Program-made: the position numbers and the translations under genes
The notes under the pieces: model-generated
The model's database searches: none
The model's input: the letters and a program-made list of their open reading frames with translations, nothing else
What the model was told of the DNA's origin: nothing
Shown here: piece after piece, positions 15,723 through 28,409 of the stretch
How the letters are laid out: each line of letters starts with the position of its first letter
Numbering within the stretch: position 1 is the first letter of the stretch
Origin: Xanthobacteraceae bacterium
GTDB taxonomy: Bacteria > Pseudomonadota > Alphaproteobacteria > Rhizobiales > Xanthobacteraceae
Assembly (NCBI GenBank): GCA_028290465.1
Contig: JAQGJU010000099.1
Span: forward strand, 26,363-90,362
Direction of reading: 5' to 3'
Length of the DNA stretch: 64,000 bases

Positions 15723-16388
15723 GTGACCCGGGCCGGCTTGCACCGTTCCGACAGCGCTGCGGTGCGAGCCCAGGAGGAAAAGCTCGACGAGAGCTTGATC
15801 GAAACATTTCCGGCGAGTGATCCACCAAGTTGGATAGCAACTGGACGCATCGGCCCCCCTGAGCGCGAAATCCCAATGAAATCGCGTGGAAGCAAACGAA
15901 CGGTTCAGTTCCTCGGTCCCGGCGCGGCTGCGCCTGATTTTACGCTGCCCGTCACGCCCGACCAGAACCTGTCCCTTAGCGACCTCAAGGGAAAGCCGGT
16001 CATTCTGGCGTTCTATCCTGCGGATTGGAGCCCGGTCTGTGGCGATCAGATGACTGTTTATAATGAGGTTCTCTCCGAATTCCATAAGCACGACGCGGAG
16101 CTCTTGGGCCTGTCGGTAGATGGAGTGTGGTGTCATCAGGCCTTTGCGAAAGACCGCCGCCTGCACTTTCCGTTGCTCGCGGACTTCGAACCGAAAGGCG
16201 AGGTGGCCAGGAAATACGGCGCATACCGAAATCGGGAGGGCGTCAGCGAGCGGGCACTTTTCGTGATCGACCGGCGCGGGGTGATCTTCTGGAGCTATCT
16301 TTCTCCAATCGCGGTCAACCCTGGTGCCGACGGCATCCTCGACGCGTTGGAGAGGATGTCGAATCGCGTTGGAGGGGCAGTCGAATGA
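15723..16388 (+). CDS. AhpC/TSA-type peroxiredoxin with short N-terminal leader
   Basis: 221 residues from a GTG at 15,723; ATG 15,876 would give a 170-residue core only. The core has thioredoxin-fold strands, and the peroxidatic site is ADWSPVCGDQ (Cys55 of the core), with a second Cys in DGVWCHQAF. It should reduce peroxides with a thiol partner. The in-frame leader holds LDESLIETFPASDPPSW, a motif usually found as a separate small alphaproteobacterial protein, which favours the upstream start. The stop overlaps the next gene's ATG (ATGA), so a thioredoxin-like partner is co-translated. Confidence 0.75.
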   Translation: MTRAGLHRSDSAAVRAQEEKLDESLIETFPASDPPSWIATGRIGPPEREIPMKSRGSKRTVQFLGPGAAAPDFTLPVTPDQNLSLSDLKGKPVILAFYPADWSPVCGDQMTVYNEVLSEFHKHDAELLGLSVDGVWCHQAFAKDRRLHFPLLADFEPKGEVARKYGAYRNREGVSERALFVIDRRGVIFWSYLSPIAVNPGADGILDALERMSNRVGGAVE

Positions 16389-16933
16389 GGAGAGAGCCAA
16401 TGCTTCGCGTTCCAGTCACGCCGCATGACCATATTGCGGGCTCGCAAAACGCACCCGTCACGTTGGTCGAATACGGCGACTACGAGTGTCCGGCATGCGG
16501 TTTGGCATATCCGAATGTGCTGCGCGTGCAGGCATACTTTGATGAAAGACTGCGGTTCGTGTTCCGTCATTTCCCTCTGCAGCAGATCCATCCCAACGCC
16601 GAACCGGCAGCCGAATGCGCCGAGTTCGCCGGCGCGCATGACCGCTTCTGGGAAATGCATGAGGGCCTGTACGAAAATCAGGACCGCTTGGGGCTACCGC
16701 TATTCTTGACCCTGGCGGGGCTATTGGAACTGCCTCAGGCCGATCTGCGCAACGCGCTCGCGAGCGGCCAATACGAGCCAAAGGTGCGAGCGGACTTCGT
16801 CAGCGGCGTGCGCAGCGGGGTGAACGGTACGCCGACTTTCTTCGTCAATGGCCACCGCCATGATGGATCCTTTTCGTTCGAGGAGCTCGCGGCCGCAATT
16901 TCCGTGCGTTTGCGTGTGACCGCACCGCTCTAG
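16385..16933 (+). CDS. DsbA-like thioredoxin-fold protein
   Basis: 182 residues from ATG 16,385, which overlaps the peroxiredoxin stop; ATG 16,400 with AGGAGAG upstream is an equally good start. VEYGDYECPACGLAYPNV carries the CPAC redox pair, and GVNGTPTFFVNG is the cis-proline loop of the DsbA/Thioredoxin_4 family. There is no signal peptide, so it is probably cytoplasmic and may recycle the peroxiredoxin. Members of this family also occur fused to NhaA or in stress islands. Confidence 0.85.
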   Translation: MRREPMLRVPVTPHDHIAGSQNAPVTLVEYGDYECPACGLAYPNVLRVQAYFDERLRFVFRHFPLQQIHPNAEPAAECAEFAGAHDRFWEMHEGLYENQDRLGLPLFLTLAGLLELPQADLRNALASGQYEPKVRADFVSGVRSGVNGTPTFFVNGHRHDGSFSFEELAAAISVRLRVTAPL

Positions 16934-17035
16934 GTTGCTTACTTAGTTGTTGGATGCGGGGCACGGGTCCTGTGAACCCGTAGCGCCTCCCGCGTCAACT
17001 TCTGGACGTTTCGGGCCGCGCGGCGGTCTCGGTTT

Positions 17036-17455
17036 ATGAGCGAGCCTATGACGGCAGTAGATCCGCGAAGCTGGATGTGGGCCGAAGCCTGCGCGGTGAT
17101 AGAGCGGGCGGACCGGCTGCATCGCCAATTCTTCCGGCCAGGTTTTGTGTCGGTACAGCCGGCGAATTGGGAGCCGCCTGTCGACATGTTCGAAACCGAA
17201 GCAGGATTGCTGATCGTCGTGGCACTTCCAGGCGTGGAGCCATCCGACACCGAGATTTCGATCGAGCGGGACATTCTACGCATCGCTGGATTTCGGCGGC
17301 TCCCCCCTGTCATGAGACGCGGGGCCATTTACCGCCTGGAGATTCCGCACGGGCGCTTTGAGCGCAGCATTCGGCTGCCCGCCGGAGGTTTTGATGTTGA
17401 ACGGTCGGCACTCGCGAATGGCTGCCTCTTTCTCAGTCTCGCGAAGCTGCGCTGA
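17036..17455 (+). CDS. Small heat-shock protein, Hsp20 family
   Basis: 139 residues. The alpha-crystallin domain spans about 45-135 (PPVDMFETEAGLLIVVALPG, then a GxxFERSIRLP segment). Small Hsps hold unfolding proteins for DnaK/ClpB, which are encoded downstream. The second Hsp20 at 22,629 is clearly divergent, so they are not a recent duplication. It lies 18 nt before lon. Confidence 0.85.
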   Translation: MSEPMTAVDPRSWMWAEACAVIERADRLHRQFFRPGFVSVQPANWEPPVDMFETEAGLLIVVALPGVEPSDTEISIERDILRIAGFRRLPPVMRRGAIYRLEIPHGRFERSIRLPAGGFDVERSALANGCLFLSLAKLR

Positions 17456-17473
17456 TCTTGGGTGACACGCATC

Positions 17474-19909
<2,436 letters not shown>

Positions 19910-19922
19910 AGTTTTTGAAAAA

Positions 19923-19936
19923 TTGACAGCCGTCAT
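19923..19936. promoter_or_regulatory. FNR-like motif upstream of PRC-barrel gene
   Basis: TTGACAGCCGTCAT followed by GGC resembles the boxes at 14,897 and 21,817; it lies 127 bp before the PRC-barrel start and 14 bp after lon. The flank aaaatt is shared with the 21,817 copy. Confidence 0.45.
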
Positions 19937-20049
19937 GGCAGGAAAACGCGCGCTCCACGAATATTGATGTCTCGACCGCCTTCCGGATCGGAAGTTTCGG
20001 TTCAGAACGGGTTGTCCCCGTGAGCGATGCGCATTTCAAGGAGCTCGCC

Positions 20050-20550
20050 ATGACGTTGCTCAGTAAGATCAAACAGACGACGCGGTTAAACGCGATGACC
20101 GTTCTGGGTGTCTGGCGCCCGTTCTACAGCCACACGGCGGCCGGGCGAGCACCGGCTAAGCGGGTGTTCGCGCTTGCAGCGACGATGGTCATGCTCGGCA
20201 TGCTTCTGTGGATCTCAACCCCGCGAGTCGTGCTGTCGCAGGCCGCCGTCGGGCTTCTGAAGGTCGATGTCGCACTCGTCGACAAGGGCTACCGTCTCGG
20301 CAAGCTTATGGGTCAGACCGTGGTGAATGAGAAAAACGAGAAAATCGGCACGCTCGACGACATCGTCCTCGGCCAGGACCGTCGCATGTACGCCGTTTTG
20401 CAAGTCGGCGGCTTTCTCGGCATCGGCAGCCATCTCGTTGCCGTTCCGTATGACAGCCTGCAGATCGCCGATGCTGGAAAGAGGATCGAATTGTCCGGAG
20501 CGACGCAGGAGGAACTCAAGAAGCTGACGGAAGTCAAATACCAAACTTAA
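20050..20550 (+). CDS. PRC-barrel domain membrane-anchored protein
   Basis: 166 residues from ATG 20,050, with AAGGAG seven bases upstream. One hydrophobic segment (about 39-56, ALAATMVMLGMLLWIS) is a signal anchor. Residues 75-160 are a PRC-barrel (VDKGYRLGKLMGQTVVNEKN..IGTLDDIVLG). PRC-barrels are small protein-interaction domains; relatives sit at the envelope under stress. Probably periplasmic-facing. Confidence 0.8.
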   Translation: MTLLSKIKQTTRLNAMTVLGVWRPFYSHTAAGRAPAKRVFALAATMVMLGMLLWISTPRVVLSQAAVGLLKVDVALVDKGYRLGKLMGQTVVNEKNEKIGTLDDIVLGQDRRMYAVLQVGGFLGIGSHLVAVPYDSLQIADAGKRIELSGATQEELKKLTEVKYQT

Positions 20551-20602
20551 CGCCTCACCTGGCCAGCCCCGAGGCAAGTGTGATCCCAGAGAGGACGGCA
20601 CC

Positions 20603-20959
20603 ATGGCTAGAAAGCTTGAGAAATCGGACTGGCGCACCTATTTCGATTTTCTGTCCAAAGGACTCACCGGGAAGCGCGCCGAAATCGAAGTCGCCTCTCT
20701 CGAACTCGGCGATCAGATCGAGACGGAATATCTGCCGCTGATTGGGATCACCTACGATCCTAAGGACGACATTATCGAAGTGGCGCTCGAAGGGGTCGAT
20801 CACCTGATCCCGAACCCACGCGAGGTGTATGTGGAACAAGAAGGCATGGTGCTATCGAGCGTTGAAATCATCGACGGGACGGGCGCCAAGCAGATCATCG
20901 TTCTCAAGGATCCATTGATGTTGTCGGCCCCGCCGCAACCTGTGAAGAAGGCGGGATGA
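20603..20959 (+). CDS. DUF5335-family protein
   Basis: 118 residues matching the DUF5335 pattern (KLEKSDWRTYFDFLSKGLTG, VASLELGDQ, PLIGITYDPKDDIIEV). No biochemical role is known; members recur in stress-related gene sets. GAGAGG upstream and a 4-nt overlap with the next membrane protein gene suggest one transcript with the PRC-barrel gene. Confidence 0.8.
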   Translation: MARKLEKSDWRTYFDFLSKGLTGKRAEIEVASLELGDQIETEYLPLIGITYDPKDDIIEVALEGVDHLIPNPREVYVEQEGMVLSSVEIIDGTGAKQIIVLKDPLMLSAPPQPVKKAG

Positions 20960-21621
20960 TGCCTGGGCCGTCGGAAATCATCCTTGATCGTGCGCGTGTG
21001 CGCGAGGTTGCGGGTGTGTTCCATTCGGTCGAAACGCTCAAGGCAGCCGGCGCCGATCTGTTGCTCGCCGGCTTCGATCGCTCCGATGTAGATGTGATTG
21101 CGCCGCCGGACGAGGTGCGACGCAAGCTTGGGACTGGTTCAACCAACGTTCCGGCCGAGGAATTGGCCGATATACCAGGGGTCCCGCGCCAGCCATTTCT
21201 TGCCGAGGACGACATCAGGAACTTCAAGATCGTCGTCGCGAGCACGGTGGGTTCGCTGGCGGCGGGGCTCTCGGCGCTGTTCGTATTCCTGTCGGGCGGC
21301 ACCACGATGCAAATCGGGATGGCCGCCATATTGGTCGGGCTTGCGGCTGGCGGCGTTGGCCTCGGGACGGCGCCGCGCTTCCTCGGCCATCCAATAAGTT
21401 TCCAAGGCCTTGCCCCCTCGGCGGAGGCGCGCTCCCTCATTATGTGGGTTCGGGTCCGCTCCGACGAGCAGGAAAGCCAGGCGCGCGAGATCCTGCTGGC
21501 TCATGGAGCCGACGCCGTACGCGTGCATGAGATAGAGATCGTCAAGACGCCGGAAGACTTGCCGCTGGGGTCACTTCGACCTGACCCGTGGTTCGGAAGC
21601 GAACGTCTTGGGCAGCCGTGA
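20956..21621 (+). CDS. Two-span membrane protein of unknown function
   Basis: 221 residues. Two hydrophobic segments (about 90-112 and 117-140, glycine-rich) separate an N-terminal soluble domain (VFHSVETLKAAGADLLLAGFDRSD) from a C-terminal one (MWVRVRSDEQESQAREILLAHGAD) that looks ferredoxin-like. The pattern resembles general-stress membrane proteins, but I cannot name the family. It overlaps the DUF5335 stop. Confidence 0.65.
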   Translation: MMPGPSEIILDRARVREVAGVFHSVETLKAAGADLLLAGFDRSDVDVIAPPDEVRRKLGTGSTNVPAEELADIPGVPRQPFLAEDDIRNFKIVVASTVGSLAAGLSALFVFLSGGTTMQIGMAAILVGLAAGGVGLGTAPRFLGHPISFQGLAPSAEARSLIMWVRVRSDEQESQAREILLAHGADAVRVHEIEIVKTPEDLPLGSLRPDPWFGSERLGQP

Positions 21622-21920
21622 GGCCCGATCGGAACACGCCGAGAACCATATTGGAACGTGATCTCGGGTAGTGGGCTGAGTCGAAATAGGCTTTTGCCGT
21701 CCAGCCATATACGGCGCGCCGTCCTCCTGCAGAGGTCGCGCGCAATGAAATAACGCGGCCAAACACCTCGGTCGGTCGCTAAGGACCGTTTCGAGGCAAA
21801 AAACCTTCGGGAAAAATTGATGGCCGTCATGGCTGGTCTCTGAGAGGCTCGCCTAGAGTTTCGCCTAAAGTTTCACACGCGCCGTCGCGCCATCAAGCAC
21901 CAATTCATTCGGAGGCAACG
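21622..21920. other. Intergenic region before BON gene
   Basis: 299 bp without a credible gene. It contains the FNR-like motif at 21,817-21,830 and is the likely promoter region of the BON-Hsp20 unit. Confidence 0.5.
21817..21830. promoter_or_regulatory. FNR-like motif upstream of BON gene
   Basis: TTGATGGCCGTCAT followed by GGC, 104 bp before the BON start, is the third copy of the shared motif (see 14,897 and 19,923). The left half site is a perfect TTGAT. Confidence 0.5.
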
Positions 21921-22574
21921 ATGAAATCCGACAAGGAAATCGAACGGGATGTGAAGGAAGAGCTTGAGTGGAACCCCGATCTTGATGCGACTGACATCGC
22001 CGTGTCGGTAAAGCAGGGCGTGGTTACGTTAGCCGGGTTCGTCAAGAGCTACACCGACAAGTATGAGGCCGAGGCAGCCGCGAAGCGTGTCGCCGGCGTT
22101 GTCGGAGTGGCGAACGATATCGAGGTACGACTCCCGAGCGTCGACGAGCGGCCCGATCCCGACATCGCGCGCAATGCCGTCGCAGCGATCAAAAGCCAGC
22201 TTCCGATCTCGTCGGAGCATATCAAGGTCATCGTCAAGCATGGCTGGGTGACGCTCGAAGGCCAAGTTGAATGGCAATACCAGAAGAATACCGCCGAGAC
22301 TGCCGTGCGCCGGATCAAGGGCGTTAAGGGCGTCAGCAACATGATCACCCTCAAGCCGCGCATCGTGCCTTCCGAGATCAGGAGGAAGATTCAGGAAGCT
22401 TTCAAGCGCAATGCCGAAGTCGACGCCAATCGCATTGATGTCGAAACGGACGGCAGTGAGGTCGTCCTGAAGGGCACGGTACGGTCCTGGATCGAGCGCG
22501 AAGAAGCCGAGCGCGTCGCCTGGTCGGCGCCCGGCGTTACCAAGGTAGAAGACCGGATTGTTGTGGCGCCGTGA
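21921..22574 (+). CDS. Protein with three BON domains
   Basis: 217 residues, three BON repeats (about 1-70, 75-150, 150-217), each with a VTLxGxV strand and a conserved glycine (GVVTLAGFVKS, GWVTLEGQVEW, SEVVLKGTVRS). BON domains bind phospholipid or surface-linked targets. No signal peptide is obvious, as in many OsmY-like cytosolic BON proteins of alphaproteobacteria. CGGAGGC is a strong ribosome-binding site at its ATG. Confidence 0.9.
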   Translation: MKSDKEIERDVKEELEWNPDLDATDIAVSVKQGVVTLAGFVKSYTDKYEAEAAAKRVAGVVGVANDIEVRLPSVDERPDPDIARNAVAAIKSQLPISSEHIKVIVKHGWVTLEGQVEWQYQKNTAETAVRRIKGVKGVSNMITLKPRIVPSEIRRKIQEAFKRNAEVDANRIDVETDGSEVVLKGTVRSWIEREEAERVAWSAPGVTKVEDRIVVAP

Positions 22575-22628
22575 TGACGGGCGAGCGTCGCCAACCCGAG
22601 AGTTCGCAAGTAGCCAATGGAGACAGAT

Positions 22629-23120
22629 ATGAATCTGAGATCACTGGTTCCCTTCGGAAATGGCGGGACCCATGCGGCCCCGCCCGCAGCCATGTTCGGC
22701 TCGTTGCATCGCGAAATCGACCGCCTATTCGACGATTTCACGCGCGGCGGCCTCGGCGCGCTTGGGCCTATGGGTCAAGCCAATCTCATGCCCTCCATGG
22801 ACGTGACCGAGACCGACAAAGAGATCGAAATCACCGCCGAATTGCCGGGACTTGAGCGCAAGGACGTTGAGATTTCGCTCGAAGATAATGTCCTCATGAT
22901 CCGCGGCGAGAAGAAGGTCGAAGCCAAGGAGGAAGACAAGGACAAGAACTACCACGTGACTGAACGCAGCTATGGCGTGTTCTATCGCGTGATCCAGCTG
23001 CCTGCCGGCATAGATCCGACGAAGGTCCAGGCAACCATGTCCAAGGGTGTCCTGAAGATCTCCATTCCGAAGCCAGCAGGGGCCCATCCGACGAAGATCG
23101 AGGTCAAGGAAGCCGCTTAA
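22629..23120 (+). CDS. Small heat-shock protein, Hsp20 class A-like
   Basis: 163 residues from ATG 22,629, preceded by GGAGA; ATG 22,617 overlaps that site and is less likely. The alpha-crystallin domain covers about 55-160 (MDVTETDKEIEITAELPG, GVLKISIPKP). It has a longer N-terminal arm than the 17,036 Hsp20. It follows the BON gene by 54 bp and precedes dnaK. Confidence 0.9.
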   Translation: MNLRSLVPFGNGGTHAAPPAAMFGSLHREIDRLFDDFTRGGLGALGPMGQANLMPSMDVTETDKEIEITAELPGLERKDVEISLEDNVLMIRGEKKVEAKEEDKDKNYHVTERSYGVFYRVIQLPAGIDPTKVQATMSKGVLKISIPKPAGAHPTKIEVKEAA

Positions 23121-23184
23121 CTCCCGGCGGCGACCTTATAGGACGTGCTCCCCGGCTTCTCCTCCTCCGGCAGTACGTCGCGGC

Positions 23185-23220
23185 ATTCTTTCGCGCTGAT
23201 CCATTCTTTCGCGCTGATCG
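23185..23220. repeat. 18-bp perfect tandem duplication before dnaK
   Basis: cattctttcgcgctgatc occurs twice head to tail, ending 42 bp before the dnaK ATG. It may be a recent slip in the leader. Confidence 0.85.
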
Positions 23221-23262
23221 AGGAATAGTCCTACATCGCGCAACGGCATCAGGAGCTCCATC

Positions 23263-25176
23263 ATGACCAAAGCGATCGGGATCGATCTCGGCACGACCAA
23301 TTCCTGCGTTTCCGTGATGGAAGGCAGCAGTCCGAAGGTGATCGAGAACGCCGAAGGCGCGCGCACTACGCCCTCGATGGTGGCGTTCACAGACAGCGGA
23401 GAGGTTCTGGTCGGCCAGCCGGCGAAACGCCAGAGCATCACCAATCCGGAAAACACGATCTTCGCCATTAAGCGCCTGATCGGCCGGCGCTACGACGATC
23501 CGGTGACGCAGAAGGACAAGGGCATGGTCCCCTACAAGATCGTCGCCGGTCCCAACGGCGATGCCTGGGTCGAGGTGAAGGGCAAGAAGTACAGTCCGAG
23601 CCAGGTCAGCGCGTTCATCCTCACAAAGATGAAAGAGACCGCGGAAGCCTATTTGGGCAGCAAGGTGACGCAGGCGGTTGTCACGGTTCCAGCCTACTTC
23701 AACGACGCACAACGCCAAGCCACCAAGGATGCGGGGCAAATTGCCGGACTGGAGGTGCTGCGCATCATCAACGAGCCGACAGCAGCTGCGCTGGCATACG
23801 GGCTGGAGAAGAAGGGAACCGGCAAGATATCCGTTTATGACCTTGGCGGCGGTACCTTCGACATTTCGATTCTGGAGGTCGGCGAAGGCGTATACGAGGT
23901 GAAGGCGACGAACGGCGATACGTTCCTCGGCGGCGAAGATTTCGACATGCGCATCGTCAACTATCTCGCCGATGAATTCCAGAAGGAGCAGGGCATCGAC
24001 CTGCGCAAGGACCGCCTTGCGCTGCAGCGTCTCAAGGACGCGGCCGAGAAGGCCAAGATCGAGCTCTCGAGCGCGACGCAGACCGAGGTGAATCTGCCTT
24101 TCATCACCGCCGACCAGAATGGCCCAAAGCACCTTACTATCAAGCTTTCGCGTGCCAAGCTGGAATCTCTGGTCGACGATCTCATCCAAAGGACCGTTCC
24201 CCCGTGCAAGGCGGCGCTCAAGGATGCCGGTTTGCAGGCATCCGACATCAAGGAGGTCGTTCTGGTCGGCGGACAGACGCGCATGCCGAAGGTTCAGGAG
24301 GTCGTCCAGGGCCTGTACGGTCGCGAGCCGCATAAGGGCGTGAACCCCGACGAGGTCGTGGCGATCGGCGCTGCCGTCCAGGCCGGTGTTCTGCAAGGTG
24401 ACGTGAAGGATGTGCTGCTGCTCGACGTCACCCCGCTCTCGCTCGGACTAGAGACCTTGGGCGGCGTGATGACCAAGCTGATCGAGCGTAACACCACGAT
24501 CCCGACCAAGAAGAGTCAGACCTTCTCGACCGCGGAAGACAATCAAACGGCCGTCACTGTTCGCGTGTTCCAGGGTGAACGCGAGATGGCGGCCGACAAC
24601 AAGCTGCTCGGACAGTTCGACCTCGTCGGCATTCCGCCGGCACCGCGTGGACTTCCGCAGATCGAGGTGACATTCGACATTGATGCGAACGGCATCGTCA
24701 ACGTCTCGGCCAAGGACAAGGCAAGCGGCAAGGAACAGACGATCCGCATCCAGGCCTCCGGCGGGCTCACCGAGGCCGATATCCAGCGAATGGTCAAGGA
24801 AGCCGAAGCCCATGCGGAGGAGGACAAGCGGCGCAAGGAACTGGTCGAGGTGCGCAATCAGGCGGATGCGATCATTTACACCACCGAGAAGATCTTGAAG
24901 GAGGCCACGGCGCCTGTTCCGCCTGACATCAGGAGTGAAGTCGAACAGTCTGTGGCGGCGCTCAAGGAAGCCATCAAGGGTGAAGACGTGCAGCGCATTC
25001 ACCAGGCGACGCAGCGCGTGACGCAGGTCTCATCGCGCCTGACCGAGGCCATCAGCCACGCCTCGGCGGCGGAGAGCGCCAGTTCCAGCGCCGGTCCGGC
25101 CGGCGAAGGTGAGCCCCACGTCGTGGACGCGGAATTCGAGGACGTCAACGACCGCAGCAAACGCAAGGCCGGATAG
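23263..25176 (+). CDS. dnaK: Chaperone DnaK (Hsp70)
   Basis: 637 residues, full length. The nucleotide-binding domain opens [17 protein letters not shown], with the [12 protein letters not shown] and [14 protein letters not shown] phosphate loops, and the substrate-binding domain and EDVNDR tail follow. ATP-driven folding chaperone, working here with the GrpE and J protein encoded 2.6-3.2 kb downstream. The housekeeping pair is normally dnaK-dnaJ; this one is followed by clpB, so it is probably an extra copy dedicated to disaggregation. Confidence 0.97.
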   Translation: MTKAIGIDLGTTNSCVSVMEGSSPKVIENAEGARTTPSMVAFTDSGEVLVGQPAKRQSITNPENTIFAIKRLIGRRYDDPVTQKDKGMVPYKIVAGPNGDAWVEVKGKKYSPSQVSAFILTKMKETAEAYLGSKVTQAVVTVPAYFNDAQRQATKDAGQIAGLEVLRIINEPTAAALAYGLEKKGTGKISVYDLGGGTFDISILEVGEGVYEVKATNGDTFLGGEDFDMRIVNYLADEFQKEQGIDLRKDRLALQRLKDAAEKAKIELSSATQTEVNLPFITADQNGPKHLTIKLSRAKLESLVDDLIQRTVPPCKAALKDAGLQASDIKEVVLVGGQTRMPKVQEVVQGLYGREPHKGVNPDEVVAIGAAVQAGVLQGDVKDVLLLDVTPLSLGLETLGGVMTKLIERNTTIPTKKSQTFSTAEDNQTAVTVRVFQGEREMAADNKLLGQFDLVGIPPAPRGLPQIEVTFDIDANGIVNVSAKDKASGKEQTIRIQASGGLTEADIQRMVKEAEAHAEEDKRRKELVEVRNQADAIIYTTEKILKEATAPVPPDIRSEVEQSVAALKEAIKGEDVQRIHQATQRVTQVSSRLTEAISHASAAESASSSAGPAGEGEPHVVDAEFEDVNDRSKRKAG

Positions 25177-25227
25177 CGGGGTCTGCGGCCGCAGTCCACG
25201 GGTCATGGTAACGCCTGGAGATGAGCG

Positions 25228-27813
25228 ATGCAGATCGAGAAATATACGGACCGTCTCAAATCGCTGATTCAATCTGCGCAGACGCTTGCGTTGCGCAGCG
25301 GTCACCAACAGTTCACGCCGCTGCATGTCTTGAAGGCATTGCTTGACGATGAGGACAGGCTCGCCGCCAACCTGATCGACGCTTCGGGTGCGGCGGCGGC
25401 GCTGGTCGCCCAAGCGGTCGATCGGGAACTAGCCAAGTTACCAAAAGTGGAAGGCGGCGGGGCCGGCCAGATCTATATGGCGCCGGAGACCGCGCGTCTG
25501 TTCGACCAGGCCGAGCAGTTGGCCGAAAAGGCCGGGGACTCGTTCGTCACCGTCGAGTACATGCTGCTCGCGCTTGCGCTTGCCAGCGGGCCTGCTGCGG
25601 ACGTTCTCAAGCAGTCCGGCGTGACGGCACAAAATCTCAACAAGGCGATTGCCGATATCCGGCAGGGCCGCAAGGCCGAAACGGCCTCAGCCGAAGGCAG
25701 TTACGAGGCCCTGAAGAAGTACACGCGCGATTTCACCGAAGAGGCGCGTCAGGGCAAGCTGGACCCGGTGATCGGACGTGACGAGGAAATCCGCCGCACG
25801 ATCCAAGTATTGTCGCGTCGCACCAAGAATAACCCCGTCCTGATCGGAGAACCTGGCGTCGGAAAAACCGCGATCGCCGAAGGCCTGGCGCAACGCATCG
25901 TCAATGGCGACGTGCCGGAGACCCTGAAGGATCGCCGCCTCCTGTCGCTCGATCTTGGTGCCTTGCTGGCGGGCGCAAAATATCGCGGAGACTTCGAGGA
26001 ACGGCTGAAGGCCGTGCTTGAGGAGCTCAAAGCCGCCGGCGACGTCATCCTGTTCATCGACGAACTGCATACGCTGGTTGGCGCGGGCAAGGCCGAAGGC
26101 TCAATGGATGCCTCGAATATGCTCAAACCCGCGCTCGCACGCGGCGAGTTGCATTGCGTCGGCGCGACCACGCTCGACGAGTACCGCAAGAACATCGAGA
26201 AGGACGCGGCGCTTGCCCGCCGCTTTCAGCCGGTGTTCGTCGGCGAGCCGACCGTGGAAGAAACGATTTCGATCCTGCGCGGGCTGAAGGAGAAGTACGA
26301 GCTGCATCACGGTGTCCGCATCACCGACAGCGCGATCGTTGTCGCAGCCACGCTATCGAACCGCTATATCACCGACCGGTTCCTGCCCGACAAGGCGATA
26401 GACCTGATCGACGAGGCGGCGAGCCGGCTGCGCATGGAGGTTGAATCCAAGCCCGAGGAGATCGACGAACTCGATCGCCGCATCATCCAGCTCAAGATCG
26501 AGCGCGAGGCGCTCAAGCAGGAGACGGATCAGGCCTCAAAGGACCGTCTCAAGAACCTTGAGCAGGAGCTTGCCAACCTGGAACAACGCTCGGCCGAGCT
26601 GACCGCGAAGTGGAAGGCCGAAAAGGAGAAGCTTGACGAAGTCAAACGCGTGCAGGAGCAACTCGATCAGGCGCGTAGCGAGCTCGAAATAGCCCAACGG
26701 CGCGGCGACCTGCAGCGCGCCGGCGAACTGCTCTACTCAGTCATCCCGCAGCTTGAACGTCGGCTCGCGGATGCCGCCAAGGTCGGCAGCCAGATGCTTA
26801 AGCAGGAGGTCACTGCCGAGGATGTGGCCGCAGTCGTGTCGCGCTGGACAGGCATTCCGCTCGACCGGATGATGGAGGGCGAACGCGAGAAACTGCTTCA
26901 CATCGAAGAGAAGCTGCGCGAACGCGTGGTCGGCCAGGATCACGCCATCACGGCCATCGCCGAAGCGGTGCGGCGCGCACGCGCAGGGCTGCAGGACCCC
27001 AACCGCCCCATTGGATCATTCCTGTTCCTGGGCCCGACCGGCGTTGGAAAGACTGAGCTGTGCAAGGCTCTCGCGGGCTTTCTGTTCGACGACGAGCACG
27101 CGATGGTGCGTGTCGACATGTCCGAATACATGGAGCGGCATGCGGTAGCACGACTGATCGGCGCACCGCCCGGCTATGTCGGCTATGAAGAGGGCGGCTC
27201 GCTCACCGAGGCGGTACGCCGGCGGCCATATCAGGTCATTCTGTTCGATGAAGTCGAGAAGGCACACAACGATGTCTTCAACATCCTGCTGCAGGTGCTC
27301 GACGATGGAAGGCTGACCGACGGCCAAGGACACACGGTGGATTTCCGGAACACCATCATCGTGCTCACGTCCAATCTTGGCTCCGAGTATCTTGCCGCGC
27401 TGCTCGAGGGCCAACCGGCGGAGGCTGCGCGCGATCAGGTCATGGAAGTCGTGCGCCGCTCTTTCCGGCCGGAATTCCTCAACCGGCTCGACGAGATCAT
27501 CCTGTTCAACCGGCTCGGCCGCACTGAGATGAGGCGGATCGTCGATATTCAGCTCAAGCACCTTCAACACCTGCTCGAAGACCGCAAGATAACGCTCGAG
27601 ATCGATGAACAAGCCAAAACCTGGCTTGGCAATACCGGCTACGATCCGGTGTACGGCGCGCGGCCATTGAAGCGTGTCATTCAGAAGGAATTGCAGAACC
27701 CGCTCGCCAGGATGCTGCTGTCCAGCGCGCTCAAGGATGGAGACACCGTCCAGGTTTCGGTACAGGACGGCCGGATCGCCATCAACGGCAACAAGCTCGC
27801 CGCGGCCGCTTAA
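25228..27813 (+). CDS. clpB: Disaggregase ClpB
   Basis: 861 residues. It has a Clp N domain (1-145), a first AAA with GEPGVGKT, a coiled-coil middle domain (about 400-520, rich in E/K/L heptads), a second AAA with GPTGVGKT, and the C-terminal D2-small domain. It lacks the ClpP-binding IGF loop of ClpA/X, which fits disaggregation rather than proteolysis. It pulls aggregated proteins apart together with DnaK. It lies between dnaK and grpE, 51 and 17 bp away. Confidence 0.97.
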   Translation: MQIEKYTDRLKSLIQSAQTLALRSGHQQFTPLHVLKALLDDEDRLAANLIDASGAAAALVAQAVDRELAKLPKVEGGGAGQIYMAPETARLFDQAEQLAEKAGDSFVTVEYMLLALALASGPAADVLKQSGVTAQNLNKAIADIRQGRKAETASAEGSYEALKKYTRDFTEEARQGKLDPVIGRDEEIRRTIQVLSRRTKNNPVLIGEPGVGKTAIAEGLAQRIVNGDVPETLKDRRLLSLDLGALLAGAKYRGDFEERLKAVLEELKAAGDVILFIDELHTLVGAGKAEGSMDASNMLKPALARGELHCVGATTLDEYRKNIEKDAALARRFQPVFVGEPTVEETISILRGLKEKYELHHGVRITDSAIVVAATLSNRYITDRFLPDKAIDLIDEAASRLRMEVESKPEEIDELDRRIIQLKIEREALKQETDQASKDRLKNLEQELANLEQRSAELTAKWKAEKEKLDEVKRVQEQLDQARSELEIAQRRGDLQRAGELLYSVIPQLERRLADAAKVGSQMLKQEVTAEDVAAVVSRWTGIPLDRMMEGEREKLLHIEEKLRERVVGQDHAITAIAEAVRRARAGLQDPNRPIGSFLFLGPTGVGKTELCKALAGFLFDDEHAMVRVDMSEYMERHAVARLIGAPPGYVGYEEGGSLTEAVRRRPYQVILFDEVEKAHNDVFNILLQVLDDGRLTDGQGHTVDFRNTIIVLTSNLGSEYLAALLEGQPAEAARDQVMEVVRRSFRPEFLNRLDEIILFNRLGRTEMRRIVDIQLKHLQHLLEDRKITLEIDEQAKTWLGNTGYDPVYGARPLKRVIQKELQNPLARMLLSSALKDGDTVQVSVQDGRIAINGNKLAAAA

Positions 27814-27830
27814 CCGGATGAGGCCGAGAC

Positions 27831-28397
27831 ATGCCACAACGCATGCATAGTACCGAAGACGAGGTCGTGGCGGTTGAGGCCGTCGATCCCGGAACCCTGC
27901 TGGCCGAGAACCAATCCCTTCGCGACAGGTTGCTGCGCGCCCTGGCGGACGCCGAGAATACACGCCGGCGGGCGGAGCGTTTCGCCGACGACGCGCGGCA
28001 GTACGCCATCGCGAATTTCGCACGTGAAATGCTGAGCGTCGCCGACAATCTGCGCCGCGCGATCGCGGCCGCCGAGAGCCGCCCAGCCGGGTCCAATTCG
28101 GATGCGGGCCTGCTCGAGGGCGTGCGGTCGACCGAGCGGATGCTGATGCAGGCGCTGGAGCGCTTCGGCGTGAGTAAAATGGACGCCTTGGGCAAGCCGT
28201 TCGAACCCTCGCTGCACGAGGCCGTGATGGAGATCGACGATCCGGAGCGCCCGCCCGGAACCGTCGCCGAGGTGCTCGAGGACGGCTATACGATCTACGA
28301 TCGGCTGCTTCGTCCCGCCCGCGTCGCCGTTGTGAAACAGCGGGCGGAATCACCGTCGCTCGATGACGAAATGCAGCGGCGCAACCACCAGCCATGA
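27831..28397 (+). CDS. grpE: GrpE nucleotide-exchange factor
   Basis: 188 residues: a long N-terminal helix (ENQSLRDRLLRALADAENTRRRAER) and a C-terminal beta domain (GKPFEPSLHEAVMEIDDPE, GTVAEVLEDGYTIYDRLLRPA). It releases ADP from DnaK. It is in the same operon as clpB and dnaJ-like. Its separation from hrcA, the usual neighbour in housekeeping loci, supports an island-specific chaperone team. Confidence 0.92.
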   Translation: MPQRMHSTEDEVVAVEAVDPGTLLAENQSLRDRLLRALADAENTRRRAERFADDARQYAIANFAREMLSVADNLRRAIAAAESRPAGSNSDAGLLEGVRSTERMLMQALERFGVSKMDALGKPFEPSLHEAVMEIDDPERPPGTVAEVLEDGYTIYDRLLRPARVAVVKQRAESPSLDDEMQRRNHQP

Positions 28398-28409
28398 TCG
28401 GGTGACATT

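Noticed and set aside
23104..24396. 430-residue open frame on the minus strand
   Set aside because: It is antisense to dnaK, which is unmistakable; the frame has no known motif and reflects high GC content.
27016..28395. 459-residue minus-strand open frame
   Set aside because: It opposes the clpB 3' end and grpE; composition is Arg/Pro-rich and typical of antisense frames.
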